From Tenodera sinensis (Eukaryota; Arthropoda; Insecta; Mantodea; Mantidae): a stretch of DNA of 64,000 bases. Below are positions 1 through 8,791 of this stretch, in pieces. Both the position numbers and the translations under genes were made by a program. How positions within the stretch are numbered: the stretch's first letter is position 1; the number at the start of each line of letters is the position of its first letter. The stretch is from contig CM060965.1 of assembly GCA_030765045.1 (NCBI GenBank), forward strand, positions 19,234,085-19,298,084, given 5' to 3'. The notes beneath the pieces are model-generated. The model had not been told where the DNA came from, ran no database searches, and saw only the letters and a list, made by a program, of their open reading frames with translations.

Positions 1-374
1 GTAAGCCAGAACTCAAATGTCTAATCTGACTTGTGTAGTAGGATAGCTTTCCAACTATTGCCTTTGGAGGATTTGTTACATGTCGATATTTACCAACTTC
101 CTGAAACTGAAACCCATAAAACTTTCCCTCATCCAGCAAAGCGTAATGGTTTTGTGAAGCTCTGGAATTTAGAATGCGTAAAATGTTCAGTGCAATAAGT
201 ATACAAAGATTGCATTTAAAATAAGTGGGGATTCATCTTTATGAATATTTTAAGACCTGGTAGTATTGCTTCTTTATGTCACAAGCTGAAATTCTTTCTG
301 GTACAACAATAAACATGTATTAGAACAAAGAATATCACTTCCTAGGCTCTATACAGCTTTATAGTCCATATTTT
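1..374. other. AT-rich stretch, nothing recognised
   Basis: No coding potential, tRNA-like boxes, inverted repeats or family similarity to the rest of the window was seen here. The first bases read gtaag, which resembles a splice donor, but with no upstream sequence this cannot be judged. Confidence 0.5.
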
Positions 375-379
375 ATGTC

Positions 380-550
380 TCATCGTCATCGTCGTGGTTG
401 TCATCATCGTCACCATCGTCATCATTGTCGTAATCATCATCATCATCGTCGTCGTCGTCGCAGTCGTCATCACCATCGTCGTCACCGTTGTCGTCATCAT
501 CGCGTCGGTCGTCATCGTCGTCGTCATCATCATCATCATCATCATCATCA
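380..550. repeat. Interrupted (CAT/CGT)n trinucleotide array
   Basis: About 170 bp of cat, cgt and cac triplets, ending in a pure (ATC)n run. Because it is triplet-based, several frames stay open: one minus frame is almost all Asp and a plus frame is His/Arg. These are consequences of the repeat, not genes. The CGT-to-CAT mix is what C-to-T decay of CpG would give, but that is inference. Confidence 0.9.
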
Positions 551-734
551 GAATCCAAGGTTTGCACCCATGGATCTGTTACATCCCCATCAGTCATCTC
601 TCCATCTCTTCCTATGTCTCCTTTACCATTTGGAACATAGTCGGCCACTATTCTATGGAATCTCTTTTTGTTCATCCTCTGTACATGTCGTCTCCATTTT
701 TTCTTCTTTTTTACTGATTACCCTCCCCTTGTGT

Positions 735-1056
735 AGGACCCACACCCCCTGGGACTTACAAGCCAGTACCTAGGGTCAGACGCCTGTCGGAGAGCACAGA
801 AACCTATGGACCGGACAGAGTGAAGACCTGGAACTGGGTGGTCAGCCCAGCACCAGATAGGATAGTGAGGAAGAGCATGATATGAAATGTAGTCGAAATC
901 GGTGAATGGAAAGGCGATAATGGAACAATTGGTGGACTGAGTGGCGGGGGAAACCAGAAAACCTGCCCAGACGCCGCTTCGTCCACCACGAATACCACCT
1001 GCGCGTCCCTGGGATCGAACCCGCGGTGGTCTAAGCGCTCGGCCACGGCGCCGCCT
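735..1056 (-). mobile_element. tRNA-derived SINE, group S1, reverse orientation
   Basis: On the minus strand the head reads ggcgccgtggccgagcg (A-box-like) followed by ggttcgatcccaggg (B box) about 40 bases later, then a body with ggtattcgtggtggacgaag. The same head and body occur at 53917-54156 and more distantly at 58453-58612. The long-variable-arm spacing resembles a Ser/Leu tRNA ancestor. The 3' body here extends further than in the 53.9-kb copy. The distal edge is approximate. Confidence 0.75.
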
Positions 1057-1894
1057 CAGTTTTCTTTATTCTGTTTAATCCTTTCTACTAAGGTAAGTAT
1101 GTTCAATTCTTCTCTTATTTCTTAATTTTATGCCTCATAACATAAATATAAACAAAAACTGTCACAAAAATTGGAAACTTGTGTCCCACGGTCTAGAATG
1201 CAAATAAGGTAAATAATTTATGTGAGGGGATTGATTTTAGGATTCGCATCATGTTCAGGCCATTTTATTGCTGGTTAGTAGAGGTTATGTACTAGGCATG
1301 GTGCAATCAAATTCAAGTCTGTACTATTACATCTTGTTGCAGCCCAGTGAAGGAGTGCAATGATTACCTATGATAATGGATAAGTTCTGACCTATCGTAG
1401 CACTGTACTTGCAAGTTAGAGTAGTACATTCAGTATGAAATCTTGAGTTACAATACAACGCAATAGAATTCAGTGCTTTGTCATGTCCATGGTGAAAATC
1501 TGTAACATTTCGAATTCTGCCGAGGAAGCAGTAAAATGCCTCCGCCACAAGTCGTAAAACGGCCTTGGTCCCCTTACATTTTACGGCAAACCATAAAAGT
1601 TGGCAAGTATGCATGCCTCTTGCCACTTAAGTTTTAATACCTTTCAGAGACTATTCTATTCATAAGATATTAAGATGTATCTATGTACCCAGATGTAATT
1701 ATCTCAAAAAGTTTAAAAGTTGAGGCACTTAAAGTACAGTGCATCTCAGTCAGTGGTTGAGCTCTTCCTTGCAAGTGAATAATCAGTGATCTGTGGTTAA
1801 CACCTTGATCTTAGGCTGGCAGTATGGAAAGTGCAGAGCCTGTTTGTATACATCCTTTAATGATTTTGATTTGTTGTCTTACTACAATAAATTA
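1057..1894. other. Unassigned AT-rich sequence
   Basis: No recognised gene or repeat. A 99-codon minus-strand open frame (1327-1626) has no familiar motif and no splice context and is not called. Confidence 0.5.
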
Positions 1895-2139
1895 TGGAAA
1901 AAAGGAAAGAATTCCATTATACGTTATTCATAGATTATGAAAAGGCATATGATAATGTAAACCGAGACAAACTTTGGCAAATACTGCATGAAGAACACAC
2001 ACCCACATTTAATAAGAACCACACAAAGCTTATATCAAAACTCTAAAATCCAAATTAAACTACCAGATAGTCAACTAACGGAACCTATAAACACCAATAA
2101 AAGTGTCCGACAATGATGTGGATTGTCTCCACTCTTATA
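1895..2139 (+). pseudogene. LINE reverse transcriptase remnant, N-side half
   Basis: Near 1924-1977 the translation gives FIDYEKAYDNVNRDKLW, a good match to the first catalytic block (motif A, with the aspartates) of non-LTR retrotransposon reverse transcriptase. Downstream, in shifting frames, come a GVRQGCGLSP-like region with an in-frame stop and then SPLLY at about 2125-2139. The copy has stops and frameshifts, so it is dead. It continues at 2791 beyond an inserted element. The exact clade was not determined. Confidence 0.75.
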
Positions 2140-2790
2140 CAGAGTGGAAGGGAAGTGATTACTTTCCTTCTAATATGTGCTTCATAGAAGGATTACAAAA
2201 ACGTAACTTATTTCTCACATAGCTTCGGTAGTAATTATGGGACAGGGTTTCGAAATAATTAATCACTTAAACGACGTGAAGGAATACTCCAAGCAGCTTT
2301 TTCACACGTGCAGTAAGTCGACAACGTTGCGTTGAGGTTGGTCAGGGAATTGACCTGGTTTGTGGAAGTAAACATGTTAGGCACTTTCGCTTTCGTCCTA
2401 ATATTTTTCTTATTTATTCTTATGAACATAACAGGCTTGGAAGCCCAATTACAATGTTCATCATACATAGGTGTTTACATATAATAATATACATACTCAA
2501 ATAAACCACAAGAGGGAGCTAACGCTTGTGATTGGCATAGTAAACGCAGAAGCACAAGACACGGTATCTGTTTATGTTCTCAAGACTCAGCGTTAGGAAG
2601 TTGGTTTATGTACTGAGCTAGGAAAAGTGCCACCCGCACAGTCTGCTGTGTTGCCAGCTTGTTTTCGAAAAAATTAAAAAATCTCGGCAGGAGATGGCCA
2701 GAGACAAAAACGTAAGATACAAAATGTGTTCCGAATACCGAGATCTAAATTTAATGGGTTAAATTAATGTAATGACTTCCCTTCCACCTA
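2140..2790. mobile_element. Inverted-repeat DNA element inserted in a LINE
   Basis: The ends carry 19-bp inverted repeats: 2144-2162 (gtggaagggaagtgattac) and 2769-2787, differing at one base. A possible 5-bp duplication TTATA lies outside (2135-2139 and 2791-2795). The flanks are consecutive parts of one reverse transcriptase remnant, which independently supports insertion here. There is no transposase motif, so it is a non-autonomous MITE-like element of about 650 bp, superfamily unassigned. Confidence 0.7.
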
Positions 2791-2992
2791 TTATATTTAT
2801 TAATAGAATAGCTCAAGAATGGAAACATACACTAAATAGTTGAATTCCGTTAACAAGAAATAAAATAGTCCAAACAAAATTATATGTGGATGATCAAGAT
2901 TTACTCTCAAATTCTGAAGACAGCTTACAAATGACAGCGTACTAACTATTTAAAATCGCCAGCAAATATGATATAACAACTTCTACTTAAAA
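2791..2992 (+). pseudogene. LINE reverse transcriptase remnant, C-side half
   Basis: Continuation of the 1895-2139 remnant. Translation gives INRIAQEW and, at about 2881-2910, YVDDQDLLS. The latter matches the F/YADD catalytic motif C of LINE reverse transcriptases with Ala replaced by Val. A stop follows shortly after. Confidence 0.7.
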
Positions 2993-3085
2993 TGTTGCTG
3001 TTAGCTAATGCTGGATTTCTGACAATGAAGTCATTAATCCTCTTGCTCTACAATATTTTTCACTCATAGAGCAATAGCAGTAATA
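2993..3085 (-). mobile_element. LINE 3' end fragment, reverse orientation
   Basis: Read on the minus strand this matches the 3' end of the copy at 3602-3788 (gagcaagaggattaatgac ... ccagcattagctaac). It lies directly after the LINE remnant above but in opposite orientation, implying a separate insertion or an inversion. Confidence 0.65.
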
Positions 3086-3456
3086 GTAAGCGCTTTTAGA
3101 GAGCACCATATTTTATGTTTTGGCGGTCACATCGCTCTCTCACAACCCCCAGAATGTCTGGAGGACCACACCTGTCGTTGGTTTAAGGGTCTCACCGACC
3201 TGACCGGGAGAATTATCAAAATAAATTCACCGACCATATCCTCTGACTACCAATCAGAGGACGTATTACATGCCATGACAGGTCAGCATGTTAGGAGTTA
3301 AGATTTTATAGAAAAATTAGAGAAATGGAGAGGTTGGAAAAATAAAGACTCCCTAGCCCTCAGGAACCCTAATAGCATCGGGGTCGGAAGAGAACAAGAG
3401 ATGACCAAGGTAAGGTCAGATAGAAAAGTTACAGTGAGGAGCAAAACATCAGTAAG
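3086..3456. other. Unassigned sequence between LINE fragment and MITE
   Basis: No motif recognised. It may be more decayed retroelement sequence, but I cannot show that. Confidence 0.35.
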
Positions 3457-4157
3457 TTTCCATGGGGAATGGATATCGATTTGAGTCCAATATCATTCTC
3501 AATACGATCCGCGTTTCCATGTTGAATTCAATCCGGAACGAGGTCGATTTAGATGCGCAAGGCTCAGGCACAAATAATTCAAGATTTTATGTTGGCGAAC
3601 CATTTAAACAGAATTGGGATATATTCTTCACCACTCTGTCCTCTATGTGATCTGCAAGAGGAAATGGACCGAGACCACCTTCAAATATGCCCGGCCACTT
3701 CTAGTGCCCCATCCATCAGTGAAAAATATTGGAGAGCAAGAGGATTAATGACTTCATTGTCAGGAATCCAGCATTAGCTAACAACAACATGTTGGCGAAC
3801 CTGTACAAAATGTTTTCTGTATATTTTAAGTAGGTTTTGAGGTTAGTGAATGTTTTTAGAGGAATATATTGCGAGATGTAGAAATAATACAAGTGGCTTT
3901 GTTGCGTTTTATTGCATTACGTTCGCTAAGAAAACAAAATGACGAGCGTGCAGTGTGCTACGAGTACAGTAGAAATTAGTATCTTTGGTGGATTCAAATC
4001 GGCTTTATTAGGGTCGGTGTTTCCATGTAACAAAATTTCGATCCGACCCCACTTCTAAGAGGATCGGGTCCAAGGATTCAGTTCGATCTGAATCCGCGTC
4101 CCATGTAGTATTCAATCTGGAATGAGAAATCAAATCGATTTGAATTCCCCATAGAAA
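3457..4157. mobile_element. MITE family M, copy 1, with nested LINE insertion
   Basis: Begins TTTCCATGGGGAAT and ends in a near reverse complement of that (aattccccatagaaa), giving ~30-bp imperfect terminal inverted repeats that extend through aatcgattt. Internal sequence matches copies at 35319-36080 and 42531-43011, including acttctaagaggatcgg. It contains a 187-bp LINE end (3602-3788) with a 13-bp duplication. No protein is encoded. Host target duplication not clear. Confidence 0.8.
3602..3788 (+). mobile_element. 5'-truncated LINE 3' end with 13-bp TSD
   Basis: atgttggcgaacc occurs at 3589-3601 and again at 3789-3801, bracketing this insert. The insert codes for the end of a LINE protein with CPLCDLQEEMDRDHLQICPA, a Cys-Cys-His-Cys knuckle as seen C-terminal to reverse transcriptase in many LINEs, then a stop, a short 3' UTR and a (CAA)n-like tail. 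Such truncation with a duplication is the usual outcome of target-primed reverse transcription. The in-frame upstream part of the reading frame belongs to the MITE. Confidence 0.85.
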
Positions 4158-5813
4158 TGCCATGTAAGTATGTGAAGAGTTACATAATTAATATTGTTCC
4201 CACAATATTTTTAATCGCCTAAAGATTACATTAAGATGCCTTAAATGTTTATTTTACGTCAAATAGTGTTAATAATTTTATATTGGGCATATTTGCGTGC
4301 ATTTTATGGAAGTTTTCAATGCATACATATTAAAGGGACTATTAGAGAACAAAATTCCTGGCTCTACGATGAACTTAATGTCACTTGACTCAACAGGATT
4401 TGACCTAAGAATTTGGCAATGTCAAACTTTTCCTTCGCATTACACAGGGTAATCAGAACCAATCACGTGAAGCAGTACGTAATAGTATATTAATCAACGA
4501 GTGCATAATGGTAACAATTAAGATGCAAGTATATTTTATGAAACGAGCGTTAGCGAACATCTTAATTGCTGATATATTCAAGTTTCATACGACTATTTAT
4601 GCTCGACCATGTGTCTTAAATTTAAAACATTTATAAAACGTTTTTAATATTCTACGCTGCAAGTTATTGGCACTGGTGTCCGGAATTTAATCATGTATTT
4701 GTTATTCGATTGTAAATATGAGAATCGATAGTTACGCCTTCGACTTTTATTGTTATGTTGGCTTTGACACAATGATACGGACAGTATACCTATATATGCT
4801 GTAATCGTTTAAAAAGTAGATTTTCAAAAACGAGAAGACAAATTAAATTTATTAGAATGTTATTTGCAATATTAATACCGATTATTAAATAAGCAAAGTG
4901 GCTTTATTTCATATATGCGAATCGATCGCTCTCAGCTGCGTGAGAATATGCGCAGACGGCGAACTATTGATTGCTACATTGGACATTTTGACTAGTAATT
5001 CGCAATGTCGTGATATATAGGTGCGCCTTTGATTGGTGGATTAGCAGTGTCATAATGAGCTGGTGTACTTTGATTGGTGGATTTGCAGTGTCTTTATGAA
5101 CTGGTGCACTTTTGATTGGTTGATAACTGCCATAATGAAAAGGTGGATATAATGAGATAAATTAGTGTTGTATAAGCGCTACATTATGGCAGTCGAGCAT
5201 AAAGTAGTAAAAACAATTGCCAATCAAGACTGATTCCCATTACGTTAAGTGAATACTTATTAGACCTATAGTTTAGCAGTAGGTATTGCTTAAGTTCATG
5301 TTAAGTAAAGTTCCATGTAATCCGGCAAAAAGGCAGATAAACGTGATATTTCTGGACTCTCACTCACAAGGGCGAAACGCCTCCGTATTTTGCAGATGTA
5401 AACATGTTTCAGGGTAAGCGCTACGATCCTAAAAGCTGCAAAACTTCTGTGCACAGGTTAACCGAAACAAGTGAAGAGTTGAATCAGCTCCTCCCCGCTG
5501 TTTATTTCATGATGTTAGATAAAGAATAGGTAACTCGTTTCTGCAGTTTATCGAACCCGCGTTCACAGTCTGGAGGGTAGGCACAGTCCTTCGCGCCACC
5601 GTAGTAGACATTTCCTCATATTAACTTTAAACATTTTAAACAAAGTACCTTACTCAGACAATTCAATACATCGGGGTTCGAATCGAACTTTTGAGCAGGT
5701 TGATGTGTCTGCAGATCTCCAGAATAATGCATTTCTGAGCACCTATATATCCGGCGATTATGCAGGTTTGCCTCTTTTATATTGTACATATTTTAAGTGA
5801 AATTTATAAGTAT
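4158..5813. other. Gene-free AT-rich region
   Basis: No coding region found. It holds a weak foldback (TTTATGCTCGAC at about 4596-4607, reverse complement near 5192-5203) and the CCAAT-containing units listed separately. An imperfect inverted pair aattaagatg / catcttaatt lies around 4516-4570. Confidence 0.5.
5031..5135. repeat. Three ~45-bp units each carrying an inverted CCAAT box
   Basis: The phrase tttgattggt recurs three times, each followed by a variable 'gcagtgtc...aatgagctggtg' stretch. ATTGG is the reverse of CCAAT, so the array could bind CCAAT factors, but repeat structure is all the sequence shows. Confidence 0.6.
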
Positions 5814-6040
5814 TGTCACCGCGCCCGCCGCATCTAATTGCCGACAGCCGCAATTGTCACCCATCGCATTATTGTCGGCACTACCGCAAAGGAGCCGAAG
5901 GAAAGAGACAGAGAATGGCCGCATTGTTGGGGCGCTTGCCGAAAGAGAGAAAAGGATAGAGGCTACTGGAATCTTCTACTTTGTATTTCACCGCAAAATA
6001 ACTGAGGTTTCCCGAACTTTCCAATATAGTGCCTGGGAGA

Positions 6041-6048
6041 TATAAATA
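6041..6048 (+). promoter_or_regulatory. TATA box of the 5' LTR
   Basis: TATAAATA within gggagatataaatagcgg. It lies about 230 bases into the LTR, upstream of the polyadenylation signal, as expected for a U3/R boundary. The identical site in the 3' LTR is at 8436-8443. Confidence 0.75.
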
Positions 6049-6247
6049 GCGGTAAAGTGCGACAGCAGGAGGCAGACGTATGTGAAGGTTGAGTAGTCGT
6101 GCCGACGGAGACGGACAGACGATGTGGAGAGTTGTGCCGACGGAGAAGAGTTAGTTCTTTGTGTTACGAGTTCGAAGCCGTGCTGTTGGAGAATCGGAAA
6201 AGACTTTCTTGTTGTTGCAACGAGTGTACAAAGTTACTGTTTACGGA

Positions 6248-6253
6248 AATAAA
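6248..6253 (+). terminator. AATAAA polyadenylation signal in LTR
   Basis: AATAAA about 200 bases after the TATA box and 63 bases before the LTR end. The functional copy for the transcript would be the one in the 3' LTR (8643-8648). Confidence 0.65.
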
Positions 6254-6317
6254 AGTGTTTCTTTATCTAGACTACATCTGTCGTATTTACTTCACAACCA
6301 AACCAAAAAAGTTACAC

Positions 6318-6335
6318 TGGTGTCAGAAGTGGGAT
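6318..6335 (+). other. Primer binding site, tRNA-Leu type
   Basis: TGGTGTCAGAAGTGGGAT starts one base after the LTR. Its reverse complement ends in CCA and matches the 3' end I recall for insect tRNA-Leu (TCCCACTTCTGACA plus CCA). Minus-strand DNA synthesis would start here. Confidence 0.8.
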
Positions 6336-6392
6336 TCGTCGAATTGCTTCTAGTTTCATTACATCGTCAGAAGTTGCAACGTTAGAACCAAG

Positions 6393-8354
6393 ATGGAGGG
6401 AGATTCGGAAACCAGGATGATGGCAATGATGAAAGAATTATTTGCCAAAATGGAAACGTCATACGACAACCTCGTTGCCAAAGTGAAGACGGCAAACGAC
6501 AACCTCTTTGCCGAGCTGAAAGAAGAAATAAAGACGAGACACAACCTCGCTGCCGAGCTGAGAGAGATGAAGACGGCAAACGTCAACCTCGTTGCCAAAA
6601 TGAAGACGAGAAACGACAACCTCGCTGCCGAGCTGAAAGAGATGAAGACGGAGCTATCGGCGAAAATTGACGGCGAACTGATTGGCGTGACGGAAGACGT
6701 GAAAGAGCTCGGCGAAAAGGTGGAAGACCTCTGCCAGCACGTGGACGTCGTGGAGGACGACGGGGAACGTCTTGGCGCCCTGGCAGTAAGAGTTGACGAG
6801 AGCGTCAAAGTACTGGATGCCAGGGGCAGGCGGAATAGCGCGGAGCCGGGGAGGGAGCACCTAGTGGCCGAGGCGACAGTTGCGCCCGTTTCGGATGATA
6901 TGAGGGAAGACGTGGAACAACTCGGCGAACTGATTGGCGTGACGGAAGACGTGGAACAACTCGGCGAACTGATTGGCGTGACGGAAGACGTGGAACAACT
7001 CGGCGAACTGATTGGCGTGACGGAAGACGTGAAACAACTCGGCGAACTGATTGGCGTGATGGAAGGCGTGGAACAACTCGGCGAACTGATTGGCGTGACG
7101 GAAGACGTGGAACAACTCGGCAAACTGATTGGCGTGACGGAAGACGTGGAACAACTCGGCGAACTAATTGGCGTGACGGAAGACGTGGAACAACTCGGCG
7201 AACTGATTAGCGTGACGGAAGACGTGGAACAACTCGGCGAACTGATTGGCGTGACGGAAGACGTGGAACAACTCGGCGAACTGATTGGCATGACGGAAGA
7301 CGTGGAACAACTCGGCGAACTGATTGGCGTGACGGAAGACGTGGAAGAACTCGGCGAAAAGGTGGAAGACCTCTGCCAGCATGTGGACGTCGTGGAGGAC
7401 GACGGGGAACGTCTTGGCGCCCTGGTAGTAAGAGTTGACGAGAGCGTCAAAGTACTGGATGCCAGGGGCAGACGGAATAGCGCGGACCCGGGGAGGAAGC
7501 ACCTAGTGGCCGAGGCGACAGTTGCGCCCGTTTCAGATAACGAAAGTGTACGTCTCGGGGAAGACAAAGGGGCAGTTCAGGGACGTCGTCGGGGATCCTC
7601 TGGAGGAGTGTGTCGGGTACGTAACCAACCAGGATATGACGTGGAGGACGATCAGCAGGGAAGCGCACAAGCAAACGAGCAACACGCAAGAACCGACTTG
7701 GCGTGTGACATGGGGGGACCGTCGGAGCCATCCAATTACCTGACGCATAGTGCCGTGAACAAAAGAATGGTGGACATCATCTTGGACGGCAGGATACAGG
7801 AGAGGCCGTGCCGAGCACGAGTGAACACGAGTGCAGCGGTGGACGCGACTCGCGCAGATGTGGCGGGGCTTGTTGCCGGACCCATCGGAAGCAAGGTGGC
7901 TGCGAAGGTGCGCCAGAGAGGTCGGCGGACATGGTACCCAGTGAGCCGTTTCCAAGTGCGCAGGATGGCCCGTCAACACACCAGGAAGAAGGGCAACTGG
8001 ACGAGGGACCAAGACCGGCGGTACTGTTGCAGAATTTCGAAGCAGGATGGCATACATCGTCCTACCCAGACCAAGGGACACTATCCAACAGCGATACCTA
8101 GGATCGTGCCTCCTGGAGAAGAGGTTCGATGGGATAGTCCGCCGGGGCGCAAGGGAGATGCCGCAGTGATAGTGCTGGTCGGGACGACCAGCTCTGAGGA
8201 GGGAGCAGTGTCACCGCGCCCGCCGCATCTAATTGCCGACAGCCGCAATTGTCACCCATCGCATTATTGTCGGCACTACCGCAAAGGAGCCGAAGGAAAG
8301 AGACAGAGAATGGCCGCATTGTTGGGGTGCTTGCCGAAAGAGAGAAAAGGATAG
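6393..8354 (+). CDS. Gag-like coiled-coil repeat protein of the LTR element, 653 residues
   Basis: The ATG at 6393 is the first good start after the primer site; the frame runs without a stop into the 3' LTR. Residues 1-95 are K/E-rich with recurring N-D-N-L-A-A-E-L-K-E-M-K-T units; residues ~94-168 and ~308-382 are near-copies of each other (DNA offset 642 bp); residues 172-314 are eleven 13-residue units EDVEQLGELIGVT. All this predicts extended coiled coil. Later, residues ~455-500 include PCRARVNTSAAVDATRADVA, which looks like a retroviral-type aspartic protease site with the DTGA core changed to NTSA; if so it is inactive. No zinc knuckle, reverse transcriptase or integrase is present. 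The 3' part probably joins leftovers of pol across a deletion. Gag function is inferred from position; the long open frame and high LTR identity suggest it may still be made. Confidence 0.7.
   Translation: MEGDSETRMMAMMKELFAKMETSYDNLVAKVKTANDNLFAELKEEIKTRHNLAAELREMKTANVNLVAKMKTRNDNLAAELKEMKTELSAKIDGELIGVTEDVKELGEKVEDLCQHVDVVEDDGERLGALAVRVDESVKVLDARGRRNSAEPGREHLVAEATVAPVSDDMREDVEQLGELIGVTEDVEQLGELIGVTEDVEQLGELIGVTEDVKQLGELIGVMEGVEQLGELIGVTEDVEQLGKLIGVTEDVEQLGELIGVTEDVEQLGELISVTEDVEQLGELIGVTEDVEQLGELIGMTEDVEQLGELIGVTEDVEELGEKVEDLCQHVDVVEDDGERLGALVVRVDESVKVLDARGRRNSADPGRKHLVAEATVAPVSDNESVRLGEDKGAVQGRRRGSSGGVCRVRNQPGYDVEDDQQGSAQANEQHARTDLACDMGGPSEPSNYLTHSAVNKRMVDIILDGRIQERPCRARVNTSAAVDATRADVAGLVAGPIGSKVAAKVRQRGRRTWYPVSRFQVRRMARQHTRKKGNWTRDQDRRYCCRISKQDGIHRPTQTKGHYPTAIPRIVPPGEEVRWDSPPGRKGDAAVIVLVGTTSSEEGAVSPRPPHLIADSRNCHPSHYCRHYRKGAEGKRQRMAALLGCLPKERKG
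6906..7334 (+). repeat. Eleven 39-bp tandem units inside the element's ORF
   Basis: The unit starts gaagacgtggaacaactcg and recurs every 39 bp, always in frame, encoding EDVEQLGELIGVT. Units 4-6, 8 and 10 carry single changes (K, M/G, K, S, M). The 13-residue period is not a multiple of seven, so if helical the hydrophobic stripe drifts, which is compatible with a loose coiled coil. Confidence 0.95.
8196..8208 (+). other. Polypurine tract before the 3' LTR
   Basis: gaggagggagcag directly precedes the TG of the 3' LTR; all but one base are purines. This is where plus-strand DNA synthesis is primed in LTR elements. Confidence 0.75.
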
Positions 8355-8711
8355 AGGCTACTGGAATCTTCTACTTTGTATTTCACCGCAAAATAACTGA
8401 GGTTTCCCGAACTTTCCAATATAGTGCCTGGGAGATATAAATAGCGGTAAAGTGCGACAGCAGGAGGCAGACGTATGTGAAGGTTGAGTAGTCGTGCCGA
8501 CGGAGACGGACAGACGATGTGGAGAGTTGTGCCGACGGAGAAGAGTTAGTTCTTTGTGTTACGAGTTCGAAGCCGTGCTGTTGGAGAATCGGAAAAGACT
8601 TTCTTGTTGTTGCAACGAGTGTACAAAGTTACTGTTTACGGAAATAAAAGTGTTTCTTTATCTAGACTACATCTGTCGTATTTACTTCACAACCAAACCA
8701 AAAAAGTTACA
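8209..8711 (+). repeat. 3' LTR (503 bp)
   Basis: Second LTR copy, one mismatch to 5814-6316. It is followed by GTAT, the right half of the target duplication. The element's open reading frame ends inside it. Confidence 0.95.
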
Positions 8712-8712
8712 G

Positions 8713-8791
8713 TATACTTTGTTCAGTCTTTTGAGACAGCGGAAGGGGAAGGTATAACATTCCACTGTCTCAAAAGACTGAACAAAGTATA
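8713..8791. repeat. Perfect 27-bp hairpin abutting the retrotransposon
   Basis: 8713-8739 and 8765-8791 are exact reverse complements (ctttgttcagtcttttgaga within each arm), with a 25-base loop. Both outer ends are TATA. The LTR element's target duplication overlaps the first bases of the left arm, so the retrotransposon integrated at the foot of this structure. It may be a tiny MITE or an internally deleted TA-inserting transposon; no relative was seen in the window. Confidence 0.9.

Larger units (their letters stand above)
5814..6316 (+). repeat. 5' LTR (503 bp)
   Basis: Matches 8209-8711 at all positions except one C/T difference in the gttgggg(c/t)gcttgcc stretch near 5933. It begins TG and ends CA and carries a TATA box and a polyadenylation signal in the expected order. 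Confidence 0.95.
5814..8711 (+). mobile_element. Complete non-autonomous LTR retrotransposon (Gypsy-like)
   Basis: Two 503-bp direct repeats start TGTCACC and end GTTACA and flank an internal region with a tRNA-primer site next to the 5' LTR and a purine tract next to the 3' LTR. GTAT is present immediately outside both ends (5810-5813, 8712-8715), a 4-bp duplication as made by Ty3/Gypsy-type integrases. The LTRs differ at one base, so insertion was recent. Reverse transcriptase, RNase H and integrase are missing; at ~2.9 kb it depends on a partner. Assignment to Gypsy is by primer site, duplication length and the look of the 3' coding end; no polymerase is available to confirm it. Confidence 0.9.

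Noticed and set aside
1..5. Splice donor gtaag at the first base
   Set aside because: No upstream exon visible; a five-base match at the window edge has no weight.
373..675. Asp-rich 100-codon minus frame
   Set aside because: Product of the trinucleotide array at 380-550.
6359..7567. 402-codon Ser/Thr/Pro-rich minus frame opposite the retrotransposon ORF
   Set aside because: It is the antisense shadow of the in-frame 39-bp repeats; the plus frame starts correctly after the primer site and carries the element's signals.
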